Source: Zasmidium citrigriseum
Taxonomy: Eukaryota; Ascomycota; Dothideomycetes; Mycosphaerellales; Mycosphaerellaceae
Direction: 5' to 3'
DNA length: 64,000 nt
Assembly: GCA_002786025.1 (NCBI GenBank)
Contig: NHNW01000059.1
Coordinates: forward strand, 177,963-241,962
This document shows positions 1 to 11,715 of the stretch, piece by piece (the stretch's first letter is position 1; each line of letters starts with the position of its first letter). The position numbers and the translations under genes were made by a program. The notes beneath the pieces were generated by a model. The model made no database searches, was not told where the DNA came from, and was given only the letters and a program-made list of their open reading frames with translations.

Positions 1-1009
1 ACGTTGTGGATCGCGAGCAAAGACTTATGGGCGGCGGGTGGCATGAGAAGTCTGTTCGCCGGTGAGTGGATGATGTGCAGGTCGTACTTGAGGCAATACT
101 GACATTCTCAGGAAATGGCCTCAATGTACTCAAAGTTATGCCGGAGTCATCGGTCAAATTCGGCGCATACGAGGTAGACCACAGCCACGCGAGAATGTTG
201 AGCTTGCGCTGACTGCTTCCTTACAGGCTTCTAAACGGGCGATTGCGAGAATAGAAGGCCACAACGACCCGAAACAGATCGCCTCCGCATCCATGTTCAT
301 TGCTGGTGGCACTGCTGGCATGATAGCACAAGCCGTTGTATACCCGCTCGACACGCTCAAATTCCAGATGCAATGCGAGACTGTCCCCGGAAGCGACCAG
401 GGAACCAAGCTCATCCTTAACACGGCGAAGAAGATGTGGAAGCGCAACGGAATCGTCTCCTTCTACAAAGGCTTGCCTATGGGGCTGGTCGGCATGTTCC
501 CATATGCTGCCATCGATCTTAGTGTGTTCGAGACGTTGAAGAAGAAGATAATAGCGCGGAAACGACGTCAGGATCCAAGCATCAGACACGACGAGGATGC
601 GCTGCCTGGAAACTTTTCACTCGCGCTTATGGGTGGCTTTAGTGGAGCCATCGGTGCGAGTGTTGTTTATCCCATCAATCTGTTGCGTGAGTGGCACCGA
701 TCTCCGAGTCGTGCAAGAATGAATACTGATTGTGATTGCAAAACAGGTACTAGGCTGCAGAGTCAAGGGACTGCGCAACACCCTCGGACGTACACTGGCA
801 TTATGGATGTTACTCGTCAAACGCTTCAAGGTGAAGGTGTGCGAGGATTGTTCAAGGGGTTGACTCCGAACCTGCTCAAGGTCGTGCCGGCGGTGTCAAT
901 CGTAAGTTCACCACAGCTCGGCCACGTGATGTCAGTTGCTAACATGATTGCCTCTTCGCAGACTTACGTCGTATACGAAAACACGAAGAAAGCGCTGCAT
1001 TTGCAGTAG
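1..1009 (+). CDS. Mitochondrial carrier protein, 5'-truncated by window edge
   Basis: The last 261 codons of a mitochondrial solute carrier (SLC25 family), an inner-membrane transporter built of three repeats of two helices. Exons as seen: 1-61, 112-173, 227-686, 747-901 and 962-1009; every junction keeps frame and the first base is in phase 0. Two carrier signatures are visible: PLDTLKFQM followed by a loop and helix, and PINLLRTRL across the intron at 687-746. The segment ending in FAGNGLNVLKVMPESSVKF resembles the Ca2+-regulated ATP-Mg/phosphate carriers (SCaMC/Sal1 group). That subgroup normally carries N-terminal EF-hands, which would lie outside this window, so the substrate assignment is tentative while the family is secure. 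Confidence 0.9.
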
Positions 1010-1846
1010 CCGCGCCAGTCAAAGTCATCGCACTTCAAGATCAACATCGCGATTGGATAGGAGACGCGAAGAGGGGAGAGAGGACAAAGATGTCCTTCGG
1101 AGAGGACATAGTTGAGGTCCGCGGGAAGAGAGGGAGGAAGCGAAACCTATGATACCCTTCGTACGGCGCCGAACATTTCGGGAGATGCTGCAAAGACCCA
1201 GTTCATCGTGTGCGGTAGACTTGCGAGTCTGAAAAGAGATCACCTATGAGAATCCGGATTCGCTTTTCTTTTGCTATGGCCCCGAACATTCGGGCCCGGA
1301 CCGATCAGCAGGTTTGAAGCCGGCAGTTCGAGATGCCGAATACACTTTGTCTACACCGGCAGAATACGAGGTAGGTGTGAATTCAAAGGCCATGGAGTGT
1401 CCGGCCACCGGTTCACTGCCTATGGCCAAGTGCTCTTGCATTAGGTAAGTCAATCTCCTTCACTCTGCAGTTTCAGCTGAATTCCGCTCTTCAGCCAATG
1501 GCTGAAGTCATATGTCGATCGTGCATAGCCTTGCTCGCTAGGCTGAACTTTCGACGGTTATTCAGCTGGCTTTGCCTGACGTGACGATCGAAACAAGGCT
1601 TGGATACGGGAGGGAGATGAAGTGTACTGGCTTTACTTGGCTGGATTGGGGAGGTCGAGCCTTTGGGGCAGATGTTCGCAGTGCTGTGGCGGTGATGGCG
1701 ATCGTTTCTGTTGTGACGATTTGGGGGCCATGGTATCGTCGTGAGGGTACGGTGGCAGTATACTTGGGAGGATTTAAAGAGGCTTGACGGGGAGGCACAT
1801 CGATTGCATACTCAGCAAACGACTTTGAAGGCATACGTCTTGCAAG
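1010..1846. other. Intergenic, mitochondrial carrier to beta-lactamase-like gene
   Basis: No convincing coding sequence. ORFs of 60-190 codons occur but lack splice structure or family resemblance. It should hold the carrier 3' end and the promoter of the downstream hydrolase gene. Confidence 0.5.
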
Positions 1847-3831
1847 ATGCGCAACATCCGCCTCACCTCCATCGCCACGACCGCCCTCCTCGCTACCCCC
1901 GTCCTCAGCGAGAAGACCATCTGTCCCATCCTCGGCCAACAATACCCCATCCCAACCAACCTCTCCTGCTCGCCCCAATTCCTCAACGCAACGACCCACC
2001 TCACACACGCCCTCGACTCCAAAATCGCCTCCCACTCCAAAGGCTTCAACTTCACGACCTTCTCTCTTGGAATCTTCAGCACCGAGGAAACCTCCCTCAA
2101 CCTGATCTACGAGTACCATCACACCGACTCATCGGTCGCGAATAGCAGTCATGGAACGAAGAAGGCTGATGCGGACTCGATTTATCGGATTGGGAGTGTT
2201 TCTAAGCTCGTGACGGTGTATCTGGCGTTGATTAGGATGGGGGAGAGGGCGATGGGAAGGCCTATTACGGATTACCTTGGGGAGTTGAGGGGGTTGGAGA
2301 TTAGGGAGGAGGATAGGGATTTTGATGCGGTGCTGCCGAAGTGGGAGGAGATTACGATTGGGGAGTTGGCGGGGCAGGTTGGGGGGTTGACGAGGGATTG
2401 TAAGTATTCAGTGCTTGGGAAAAGTGGATGGATTGATGTTGCTGACTTGTTGTGTAGATATGTATCAACCTGGTTTCGGTCCTTCGCTCGAGGATGCATT
2501 TCCGGAGATTCCCAAGGATCAGGTCTCGGGGTGTGCGAAGACGACGGAGGAGGGGAAGTTGTTGCCTTGTTCGGAGGCTGGTGAGTTCCTCTTCTCATTC
2601 CTTATACTGAAAATGATGTGATCGCTGACTTTTCTGCTTGCTCGATTGCAGAATTCATCCGTGGCGTGGGCAATCAACAACCGATATTCCCTTCGAGCTA
2701 TACCCCCGTCTACAGCAACAACGGCTATGGCCTTATGGGCGCGGCGCTGGAACGGGCTGTCAATGCGTCTTTTGAGGACATTTTTGATGAGAGTCTTGTG
2801 CGTCCGTTGGGGTTGAAGGGGACTTCTGCTGTGACTCCTAACTCGACGAAGAATGGGATCATTCCAGGGAATGTTACGTCCAGCGGGTGGAATAGTGACT
2901 TTGGCGCTGTTGGACCGTAAGTGGAGTGGTCATTGTCGAGGCTATGTGTGGCTAATCGCTTGTGGTAGGGCTGGAGGCCATTTCTCGTCAACGAACGATA
3001 TGGCGAGATGGGGCCGGGCGATCCTCAACAGCGATCTGCTCCCTGAGGCTACGACACGTCGATGGCTAAAACCTACGTCCTTTGTTGAGGACTTTGCCCA
3101 AGGTGTCGGTATGCCCTGGGAGATCTTCCGTGTCAAAGTTGACGGTTACTCCGTTGACCTGTACACCAAAGCCGGAGATTGTGAGTCTCCCCATTCCTCA
3201 ATCCATCCACAAGTTATCTAACAAAATAGTCGGCGTCTACCACACCCTCCTCGTCCTGATCCCCCAATACGGCCTCGGCTTCACCCTCCTGACAGCCACC
3301 CAAACTCAACCCCAGACGCTCCAGGTCCGCGAAGACACACCCAACCTCATCACGACGCACATCCTCCCCGCCGTCGCCCAGATCGCCCGCAACCAGGCCC
3401 TGACCAAATACGGCGGGCATTACAGCTCTCACCACCTTAACTCCTCCCTCACACTCTCCGTCGACTCCCTCCCAGGTCTCAAAATCACATCCTGGATCTC
3501 CAACGGCACCGACTTCCTCACCGATTTCCTCGCAAAAGCCAAGCTCGGCACGGACATCAGGCTCGTCCCCAATCTCCTCTACAACAAAAACAGTACCAAG
3601 ATGGGGTTTACAGGGACGTTTAATGTTCCGATGGAGGATGCGGACCCTGTTGCGGATGGGTATTTGGGCGAGTGGTATGGGAAGTGTGGCAGTTGGTTTG
3701 GGGTTAGTAGTGTTACGTGGGGGGATGTGGGGCTTGAGCAGTTTGTTTTTGAGGTGGGCGACGATGGGGTGGCTGAGGGGGTTGTTAGTAAGGGGTTGAG
3801 GGTTAGGATGGAGAAGGTGGGTGGGAAGTGA
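1847..3831 (+). CDS. Secreted beta-lactamase-like serine hydrolase
   Basis: A 584-residue member of the serine beta-lactamase/transpeptidase-like family, which hydrolyses amide or ester bonds through an active-site serine; in fungi it includes esterases and peptidases of mostly unknown substrate. Exons: 1847-2399, 2458-2580, 2652-2916, 2969-3180, 3230-3831. The first 21 residues form a signal peptide (TTALLATPVLS). The SxxK nucleophile motif is SVSK at residues 117-120, and a Tyr-Ser-Asn motif (VYSNNGYG) sits near residue 246. The C-terminal 200 residues match the long fungal form with an extra beta-rich domain. Several N-glycosylation sequons agree with secretion. The start is the first ATG, directly before the signal peptide. 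Substrate unknown. Confidence 0.88.
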
Positions 3832-3920
3832 TATGTTGATGAGAAATAGGGTCTGTTGGAGAGACGTTTGCTCAAGAGGTGGATATATTACTATTAGTTC
3901 TTCTTCATCATAAAGACAAT

Positions 3921-4908
3921 CTACTTACTCAACTCCAACCCCAACTCACCCGCAACGCCCATCGCCAACAAACTCGCCAATGCAGCCATAACGAAATTCA
4001 CCCCATTATTCGTCAACAAATCACTTCCCAGTTTCACCCTCGAGCCATCCGGCAGCACCTTAACCCTCTGACCTCCCGCCCCCTCAACAACCTTCCCACT
4101 CCTCTTATCCGTCACGGTGACTTGCACCAGCGCCCCAAGAACAGAATCAATCACACTTCCCGCGAGCCCAGCACCAACAAGCAGACTGGCAGTCTTGAAA
4201 TCCATGACCTTCCCAGGCTCTGCGAGGAAGATCGCCAGTCCAGCGACGAGAATGAGAAGTGCACTGCCAAGAGCACCGTAAAGTAGTCCTTCAGCAGTAA
4301 CACCCCCATTCGTCCCCCTCGGAACCCGTCTCCAAGGCGCCGTAATCATGAACGGACTCCCTTTCGCCAGAATGCCCAATTCACTCGAAAAGGTATCCGC
4401 CGCGACGGCAGCATACTGCGCGATGATCCCGATTGGGAGCAGTTTCTCCAAAACAGGGAAATGCGGACCCGCGGAGAGGGAGAGCGTGCTGGAGATGAAA
4501 GGCGTGCTTCTCAAAAGCCACGCGTGTAAAAGGATCAGAATACACGCAAAACCAGAGTTCGCAAAGACCTGTGCAGAACGCCGGGCGCCTTCGCCGCCTG
4601 TTCCTCCCGTTGCCGACTGCGTGAGATGCGCTTTCTTCGCATGACCAATCTAGATACAAATCATCAGCATTTCGTCCTCCCAACGCCCAACTACGTACCT
4701 TGGTAACCACCGTCCCAAACAAAAAGAACACCATCAACAACCAGAAAAACGCCGGCCAGGGGTGTAGCATATGGATCGTGGCGACCAGGATTCCGGAGAG
4801 GATGCCGCCGAAAGTGAGTTTTTTGCGCGTTTGGGCGTAGGTTACGAGGCCGATTGTTGCGGTGATTTGGGAGATGTGGGACTTTGCAAAGGGGGCGAGG
4901 GTGTCCAT
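3921..4908 (-). CDS. DUF92/TMEM19 family integral membrane protein
   Basis: A 312-residue polytopic membrane protein in two exons (4908-4699 and 4649-3921). It matches the DUF92 family (TMEM19 in animals, VTE6-type phytyl-phosphate kinase in plants and cyanobacteria). Visible family marks are the helix with GGILSGILVATIH, the motif AAVAADTFSSELGIL, GGVTAEGLLYGALGS, and the C-terminal LTNNGVNFVMAAL. Plant and bacterial members phosphorylate phytyl-phosphate; the role of fungal members is not established. It lies tail-to-tail with the preceding hydrolase gene, 89 bases apart. The ATG at 4908 is the only methionine before the first helix. Confidence 0.88.
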
Positions 4909-5377
4909 CTTGAAGGGTGGATGGGTTGAGTCGATGGTAGAGAGGATGTTTGGGATGGAGTGAGGTTGGAGGCGTTGTTCTCGGAAGGGGTGGCCGAGAC
5001 CCACTTTCGCAAACTATCCCTCCCTTGTAGGAGCGACAACACCTGTTGTTCTGGCAAACATAGAAACAGGTTGAATCAAGAGCAAACAAGGCTTGATCAT
5101 TGGGCTCTAACGACTTGCTAACATCATTGAAAGAGGAGGAAGTGTTATGGTAGAAGTTCATATAGATTCCCCCACCACTAAAAGACCATATCCCAAATAT
5201 ATCCACAGTTCGAAGTAGATCTCACATCCAAAGGGTATCCCATCAAAAGTCGTCCGTAACATCGTGAAGAAGCTGTAAAGTGACAAAAGAAAGCCTGTGC
5301 CGTCGCTGTCTCCATGCTCACTTTTCTGCATGCTTTTCTCCAACCCCAAACACCTTCCCAACAACCCCTTGCTGCTA

Positions 5378-6895
5378 TCACGAAAAATGCGCCTTACTAA
5401 CATGATGACTCACAGCCGCCTCATCCCCCTCAAACAACCCACAAACCGGACATTTCGTAATACTCGTCGAACTCGCGCGGTGGTAATTATTCCCCGACGC
5501 CAGTCTTAAAGGATTTCGCTCTGGCGGGTTCTGCTGGAGGGACATCTGCGAGAAGCGTTGGTGGTCGGGCACGAGATTGCTCGCGGGACGGGGAGAGGGC
5601 TGTTCGCTGGAGGATTGGACGCTGACCTGGCTGGTGTTGGAGACGCGGCGTTGCCAGTCGGCGATGTTGCTGTTCGAGTTGGTGCGGCCATAGTCGGAGT
5701 TTGGGGCGGAGAGGGAGTTGGGGCGGTCGGCGGGGTGTTGTTGAGTTGGTGGTGGGTAGGCTTGGTATTCGTGGACGCGGTATTGTTGTTGCGGGTTGAC
5801 GGGCAGTTTGGCGTCTGGGTTGGGAGAGGGTTGAGGGGAGGGCGTGCCGGTGCTGAAACTGCTGTCGCCGGGGAGTTCGGAGCGGAATTCTTGTTGTGGT
5901 TTGAATTGGCCTGGCTGTAGGCCGGGCGATTGTTGGGAGTAGGAAAAGTCGGCCGGGAGTTCGTTGATCATGGGCATTGCAGCGCCTGGGCCTGCTTGTC
6001 CATATTCTGGCCCGGCGTAGCCTTGTTGTTGGTATGCGGGTAGGTATTGACTGGTTCTGTGCTGGCTCTGGCTTTGTTGGCGCGCAATCTGAACATCGTG
6101 ATAGTTCCCGAATCCCTTCTTATCCAGCCTGGGTGTTCTCGGCGGCGCAAAGCCAGACATCATGGACGGGCTCGGACTGCCTGGCGGACTCGACGTGGGC
6201 AGACTTCCCTCCGTGTCGCTGTATCCGCTCGGTTTCGACGTTCTCAACTTGCCATTCTCAAACATGGCATGCAGCTTGCCCTCATCCAGCAGCTCTGCTT
6301 TCCGCGCCAATCTCTCGATCATCTTGCCCGTCGCATCTTTCGTCTCTTTCTTGACGAAGCTCGCAAGCGCCAAGTTGCACACGATCTCCACATCTTCTCT
6401 CAGGTATAGTCCATCCAAAGGTGTATCAACTCCCAGCTCTCTCGTCTCTCGTGGTTCGCCCGGCTGGTTCCCGCCAATGCTGTACTTATTGCGCAAGTCG
6501 ACTCCGAAAGGCGCATAGACATGCGATTGTAATCCGTACGGCTGGTTGTGGAAAACGCCCTTGAATGCGATCTTCTTGCGCATGCCAAAGCCCCAGGTGA
6601 TGACCTCGTTGATCTCGTACCATTGGGAGAAGTACTCGTCGTTCGGCGCATCTGAAACCGGTACCAGTCAGCTTACAATCGCATCGCAAGTGGTATCTAT
6701 GTCCTCACCTCGCGGCGCTTCAATCTGTTTACACCCCGTCACGAGCGGGTTCAGCTCGATGACCTCCTCATGGCTATGAAGCAGCTCGATGGCGAGCTGA
6801 CGGGGCACATTGCTCGGCAGCGGCGTGATCTTGGTGTAGATGATTCGCTTGCCCATAGCGCCCGTCGACTCCGACTTGGACTTGGACTTCGACAT
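5378..6895 (-). CDS. DUF7053 domain protein with C-terminal zinc finger
   Basis: A 486-residue protein in two exons (6895-6709 and 6651-5378). Residues about 15-180 match the ascomycete DUF7053 domain: KRIIYTKITPLPSNVPRQLA, then ELNPLVTGCKQIEAP, the QPYGLQSHVYAPFGVDLR core, and WLRED-like LYLREDVEIVCN. This resembles a lipid-binding START-like fold by general shape, but that is inference. A long disordered Pro/Gln/Ser-rich stretch follows. The end carries a C-x2-C...H-x4-H zinc finger (CPVCGLFEGDEAAVSHHV), which would suit protein or ubiquitin binding. No signal peptide or membrane segment. Function unknown. Confidence 0.85.
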
Positions 6896-7997
6896 ACAAT
6901 AGCCAGAGAAGAAGGAAGATCAGAAGTAAGGAAGAGGAACGGCCGCCTTACGGAGACACAGTCTGACGAAAGATTACAAGACAGAACCCGCCAGCTGGGA
7001 TGGGAAGGAAAGGTGATCTGCGCTGCACGACGCAACGAGTCGTCTCCTCGTGGCTGCGCCCAAACGCAACGCATGGTGGTTGGTCGAGGGCAGAGCTGAA
7101 GGAAGCTGACAAGCCCTCGTCCCGCAGCTCTGAGTTTCTAGCGACATGCCGGAACGAACCCTGCCGATGGGGCAAGCTCAAAAATAGGTGGCGTTGCTCG
7201 CGCGCTGCTCTGCTCTGGAATTCTGCTTCCTAAACTCCGCCACAAAACACACACACATCTCGAAACAAATTGCCAACGTAGGCAGGCGTATTCGAGCTGT
7301 GAGTGTTACAGATGCAAGGATGATTGTTGCAGGGCGCGCATGGCAGAAGGGGGCTTTTTGGAATTCAAGGTCTTGGCTGGCGTTCATCAGATCATCGCCG
7401 GAACTTGGGGTACCCGCCAAGACAGGAGTTTGCCATCAATTCGCCCTAGCATGAGTTCCACGGGCTTGGTGAGGACTAGAGAGGTAAGAGATGTTCATGT
7501 GTTGATGACGAGGCTGTCCGTGCTTCGATAGAATCGATACTCACAAGAAACTGCCAAGACGACATTGCTCGTTGGTCGTCATCGTTTGGTTCGCAGTGTT
7601 CGCGAATGTTTTGTAGATTGCACGGCGTACTAATGAGCAGGACAACAGAGACAGTCGACTTTGAGGAAGCAAGTAAAACACAAGCATGTCAAGTGACGGG
7701 AAGGCAGAAAATATATCATGCAAGAGAAAGTATACTGAACAGGTCCAATGCCCGAAAGAGCTCATTAGGTTTACGAAAATCATACATGAGAAGAAGGGTA
7801 CGAAAACCGGCCCTGCTCGAAACTCCAATAGAGGAAGAGAAAATAGCCATCGTCCCAACCACGGAGTGCAAGATAGTCTCCAAAGTCGACAGCCGTTCCA
7901 AGTGGCCTAATCAGGCTCACTTGTGACCAGAAGGCATCGTGAGCATTTCCAAGACGCCATGGGCCTAGATGAATCATTCCAACAGTGAATCACGTCG
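6896..7997. other. Intergenic, about 1.1 kb
   Basis: No supportable gene. It should contain the promoter of the DUF7053 gene and the 3' end of the minus-strand Pro/Gln-rich gene. Short ORFs here have no splice logic or family resemblance. Confidence 0.5.
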
Positions 7998-9703
7998 CTA
8001 CCATCGATGACTGTACGCACAATATCAGCAACGAAAGAGTCCGTCAAGGTTTTGACTACACGCACCTGTCATGGGTGCCATCGACTCGCGGCTGCTTGCG
8101 CTTCGGCGTCTCTTCGTCATCCTCGTACAAGGGCTCCAATGCCGCACCAGCAGTCGAGTCGGCATAGCTGCGCTTCCGTGTGTCGTTTCTCGGCACTTTC
8201 GCTCGTGGCGTCGTTTGATCATCAGGCTCTGCGTCCCATTCGGAGCCGTTTGTTGCATGGTGACTGTTCGCTGAGCCCGGCCTTTGGCCATTGGACTGCC
8301 GACTCCATGTATCGTGTGACGGAGAGGGTTGTCTCGCGGTCTGAGCTGTCGGCGGAGGGAAATTGAGTCCAGGCAAATTGCTGAAAGAGTTGTTTCGACT
8401 CTTTGCTGCAGTCGGTGGAGGACCAAATGCCGGGCCGGGTGTTTGGAATACTAACTTTGGTGACCCAGTGACACCAAGCGCAGCCAAAACATCCTCCTGA
8501 TTCTGATCTCGCACTGGCGGTAATGGCTTGGGTCGATTGAGATTTTGTGAAGACACGGAGTTGTTCCTCGAATGTCGATGGTGATGCACACTGCCCCTGC
8601 TAGAAGGTCGTAGTGCTTGCTCGAGATCGTCCAGTATTCCATTTGGTGGCTCGGATCGCTCCCTGCCTGCACCGATAGATGCCTGCCTCTGGTCAATGTC
8701 CATTTCGTACCTCTCATCCGCTGGGGTCGGTTCTCTGATTAAGTCAGGAGTCGCCGACCGTGTCGAGAAGTTATCACCCTCTGCCCACTTGGGGTCGTAG
8801 CGACATCTGTATTTCTCGAGTAGTTCGGCAAGTGTAATGACTTCTGAGCAAACTGCAGCGAAGTCTCTGAAGATGAGGCTGTCCTTGACCGCTTGCCAGG
8901 AGTCCGTTTGTCGCACACTCAAGAACGCCTCATCTCGCTTCGTGCCTGTGAAGTAATCGGATACTGATTCCCCGTCCGTGGCTTGTGGCAGGCGTGGTGC
9001 TAAAGCTTCCAACTCAGCTTCGCCAAACGTTGATGGCAGGGCTCGCTTTGTAGGTAACGGCGCCTTCCATTCTATCAGGCCCAGGCTCAGCTCGGAGTTA
9101 ATCTCGTCTGGAAATCGGGCAAAGTAGCATTCTTCGTCGAATTCGTGCTCCAATGTTTCGCCAGCCGTGATTCTGTCGTCCATCGGGGGCATGGGATCGC
9201 CGTTTCCATCGAGCGGTGGCCCGCTTGAAGGGAAAGGCGCCGAGTTGTGTCTTCGAGTATTTCGGTTCATCGCATTCGGCGGTGGCTGCCACATCGGGGG
9301 AGCGCTTTGGGGAGTAGTAACAGGTTGCTGCCATCCTTGTTGAGGGCCAGGGAAATAGCCTTGCTGAGGATAGGGTTGATACTGCGGTGGTTGCATCTGC
9401 TGGAAAGGAGGCTGCTGCTGATATCCTGGGTACATTGATTGGCCATAACCTGGTTGCCATCCTGGCTGCGGTGCGAATGGTGGTCGTTGCTGCGTAGGTG
9501 GTACGTAGCCAGGCGGTGGCGGGTATTTCGTTATGATGGGACCATTTCCTCTCGCTTTCTTAGCCGGCGGTGGGCCACTGCAAAAGTTAGGTAAAGCAAG
9601 ATGTAACAAGTCAGACTGCATAGCGTGGCAGCCTTAGAGGAATGACGCACCTCTGATACGGGGCCTGGCCTTGGTGAGGAGAGAATTGCGGGGTTTGATA
9701 CAT
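7998..9703 (-). CDS. Pro/Gln-rich protein of unknown function
   Basis: A 525-residue predicted protein in three exons (9703-9651, 9577-8066, 8010-7998); the last exon holds only the final codons, SHRW. Residues 1-130 are low complexity, rich in Pro, Gln, Tyr and Gly (repeats like GYQQQPPFQQ), with a small basic patch PAKKARGN. A compact central segment of about 120 residues, from ECYFARFPDEINSELSLG to LLEKYRCRYDPKWAEG, looks folded and conserved. The rest is disordered with Ser/Arg patches (RNNSVSSQN, PRNDTRKRS). The composition suggests a nuclear or RNA-granule protein, but no family was recognised. The 3' terminal exon rests only on its splice sites. Confidence 0.72.
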
Positions 9704-10443
9704 TTTGACAGGAAAGGCGTCTTTCTTTCTGACAATGCGGGAGGGCGCTCAGAGTGAAGTCGGGAAAGGAGTAGAAGGCTGCGGCACGGGCTGAGGCGTG
9801 TCGCTAAGAAAACAGATCTGAAGCGGACAGGGAGACGATGTTGAGGGAGGTAGGGAGGGTGCAAAGAGATAGCTGGCGGAATCCGTTCCCTTGTGATGAT
9901 GATTGTGCAGTTTTGCAGTTTGCTCTGCAGAAAAGCCAGGGTGGTGTTGTTGCTGTCTCAAGCTTCAAAAAGGGATGGCAATCAGACGCTGCCAACGCAC
10001 CACCGTCGTGCGTGGCGGTGGGCGAAGTTCGGGGCCAGTATTAATCCATCAGGCGTGAGATTCCTGGAGCGGTGAGGAAGAGTCGGGCTGCAAGAAGCGT
10101 CGGGCGAGAAGAGATGGAAGGGAGGGAGAAAGTCATCAACAACAGAAGACGCCAGCAAGATCAACACGCGAGATGCTGCCCAAAGCTTCGGCAGGAGCCG
10201 AGCCGGCCCGTGTGTGGCACTCCCGCAGCCGCCGCAACTGCGCAACGTCGTTCGCAGATGGCGACGGTGATTATCAACATACAGCGTCCGGACACATTCG
10301 ACTACTACGGATCGCATGTCTCGATGATGGTGACAGCCAGTCTGTACGCGCTCGTCCTGCTATATGAGGCCCTCCCGTCCTGAACCTCCGCCGCCGCGAC
10401 CTGCTGCGGTCATTTCCCCTTTTAGAACAGGACCTCATAAGAG
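9704..10443. promoter_or_regulatory. Divergent intergenic region upstream of ppg1
   Basis: A 740-base region between two divergently transcribed genes, so it should hold both promoters. No specific element could be assigned. Confidence 0.45.
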
Positions 10444-11543
10444 ATGCCTGGTCTGCCTGGTACGCTATCCCTCCAATCCGAACTGTCCCACGCCGCATGC
10501 TGACTCCAGAGTGTGTGAGTAGCCACCGTAGACCTCGACGAATGCATCGCCCGTCTGTACCGCAAGGAGCTGCTCGCCGACTCCGTCATCGAGGCAATAT
10601 GCGCCAAAACAAAAGAGCTTTTGATGAAGGAGAGCAATGTCGTGCATATCCAAGCGCCGGTCACTGTCGTCGGTGACATTCATGGACAGTTCTTCGACAT
10701 GATCGAGATATTCAAGATTGGGGGATACTGTCCGGATACGAACTATCTCTTCCTGGGTAGGTCACGCGACCACCAACACTATGGCAATGGAGCATATCAA
10801 AAAGAGAGGCAGGAGGCTGATATGATACAGGCGACTACGTTGATCGTGGTCTGTTCAGTATAGAGACGATATCTCTCCTGGTCTGCCTCAAACTTCGCTA
10901 CCCGCAGCGAGTCCACCTGATCCGAGGAAATCACGAAAGCAGAGGCGTCACCCAATCCTACGGCTTCTACACCGAATGCAGCCGCAAATACGGCAATCCC
11001 GCAGTCTGGCACCACTTCACAGACATGTTCGACTACCTCAGCCTCTCCTGCGTCATCGATGACAAGATCTTCTGCGTTCACGGCGGCCTCAGTCCCAGCA
11101 TCCACAGCATCGACCAGATCAAGATCATTGACCGCTTCCGAGAGATCCCTCATGAAGGACCCATGGCCGATCTGGTGTGGTCTGATCCAGATGGGGAGAG
11201 GGATGAGTTCAGTCTGAGCCCACGAGGCGCAGGGTACACATTCGGCGCGCAGGTTGTCAAGAAATTCCTGGAAGTCAACAGCATGACGCACATCCTTCGA
11301 GCGCATCAGCTTTGCAACGAAGGCTACATGGTCATGTTCGACGACCGATTATCAACAGTCTGGAGTGCACCCAATTACTGCTACCGTTGCGGAAACCTGG
11401 CCAGTGTACTCGAAGTTGGACCTGGCGGCGAACGGAAATGGAACGTCTTCGACGCCGCACCTGAAAACGAGGCGCACCGCCTGGAACAGCAGAACCAGCA
11501 GCAGCATGCTGGTAATGATCCTGTCAGGGACTACTTCCTCTAA
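10444..11543 (+). CDS. ppg1: PP2A-like serine/threonine phosphatase Ppg1
   Basis: A 317-residue metallo-phosphatase catalytic subunit (PPP family) that dephosphorylates Ser/Thr. Exons: 10444-10459, 10532-10756, 10831-11543. The metal-binding motifs are complete: GDIHGQ, GDYVDRG (across the second intron), RGNHESRG, plus HGGLSP and the SAPNYCYRCGN loop. It follows yeast Ppg1 more closely than PP4, PP6 or Sit4: VKESNV-type start (MKESNVVHIQ), DTNYLFLGDYVDRGL and the C-terminal DYFL. In yeast Ppg1 acts with Tap42 and the Far complex; that is family knowledge. The 16-base first exon was chosen because its ATG joins in frame to DLDEC through a GTACG donor and a CTGAC branch point. It is the least certain part. 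Confidence 0.93.
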
Positions 11544-11715
11544 TCGACCTTTTGTCTCGGTCATTGTTCAGCATTCGCACGGGAAAGATACCACTATACA
11601 GCGATGCATCGGGCGGCGTTTCGAGTTATCTTGATTCTCTTCTGGCTTAGACTACTCTTACAATTCGATACCCACATTTGCCATTACATCCATCATCACC
11701 AAAACCCACCCTTTT

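Noticed and set aside
1562..2122. 186-codon minus-strand ORF over the beta-lactamase-like first exon
   Set aside because: Opposite the signal peptide and N-terminus of a well-supported gene; Gly/Glu/Val-rich shadow.
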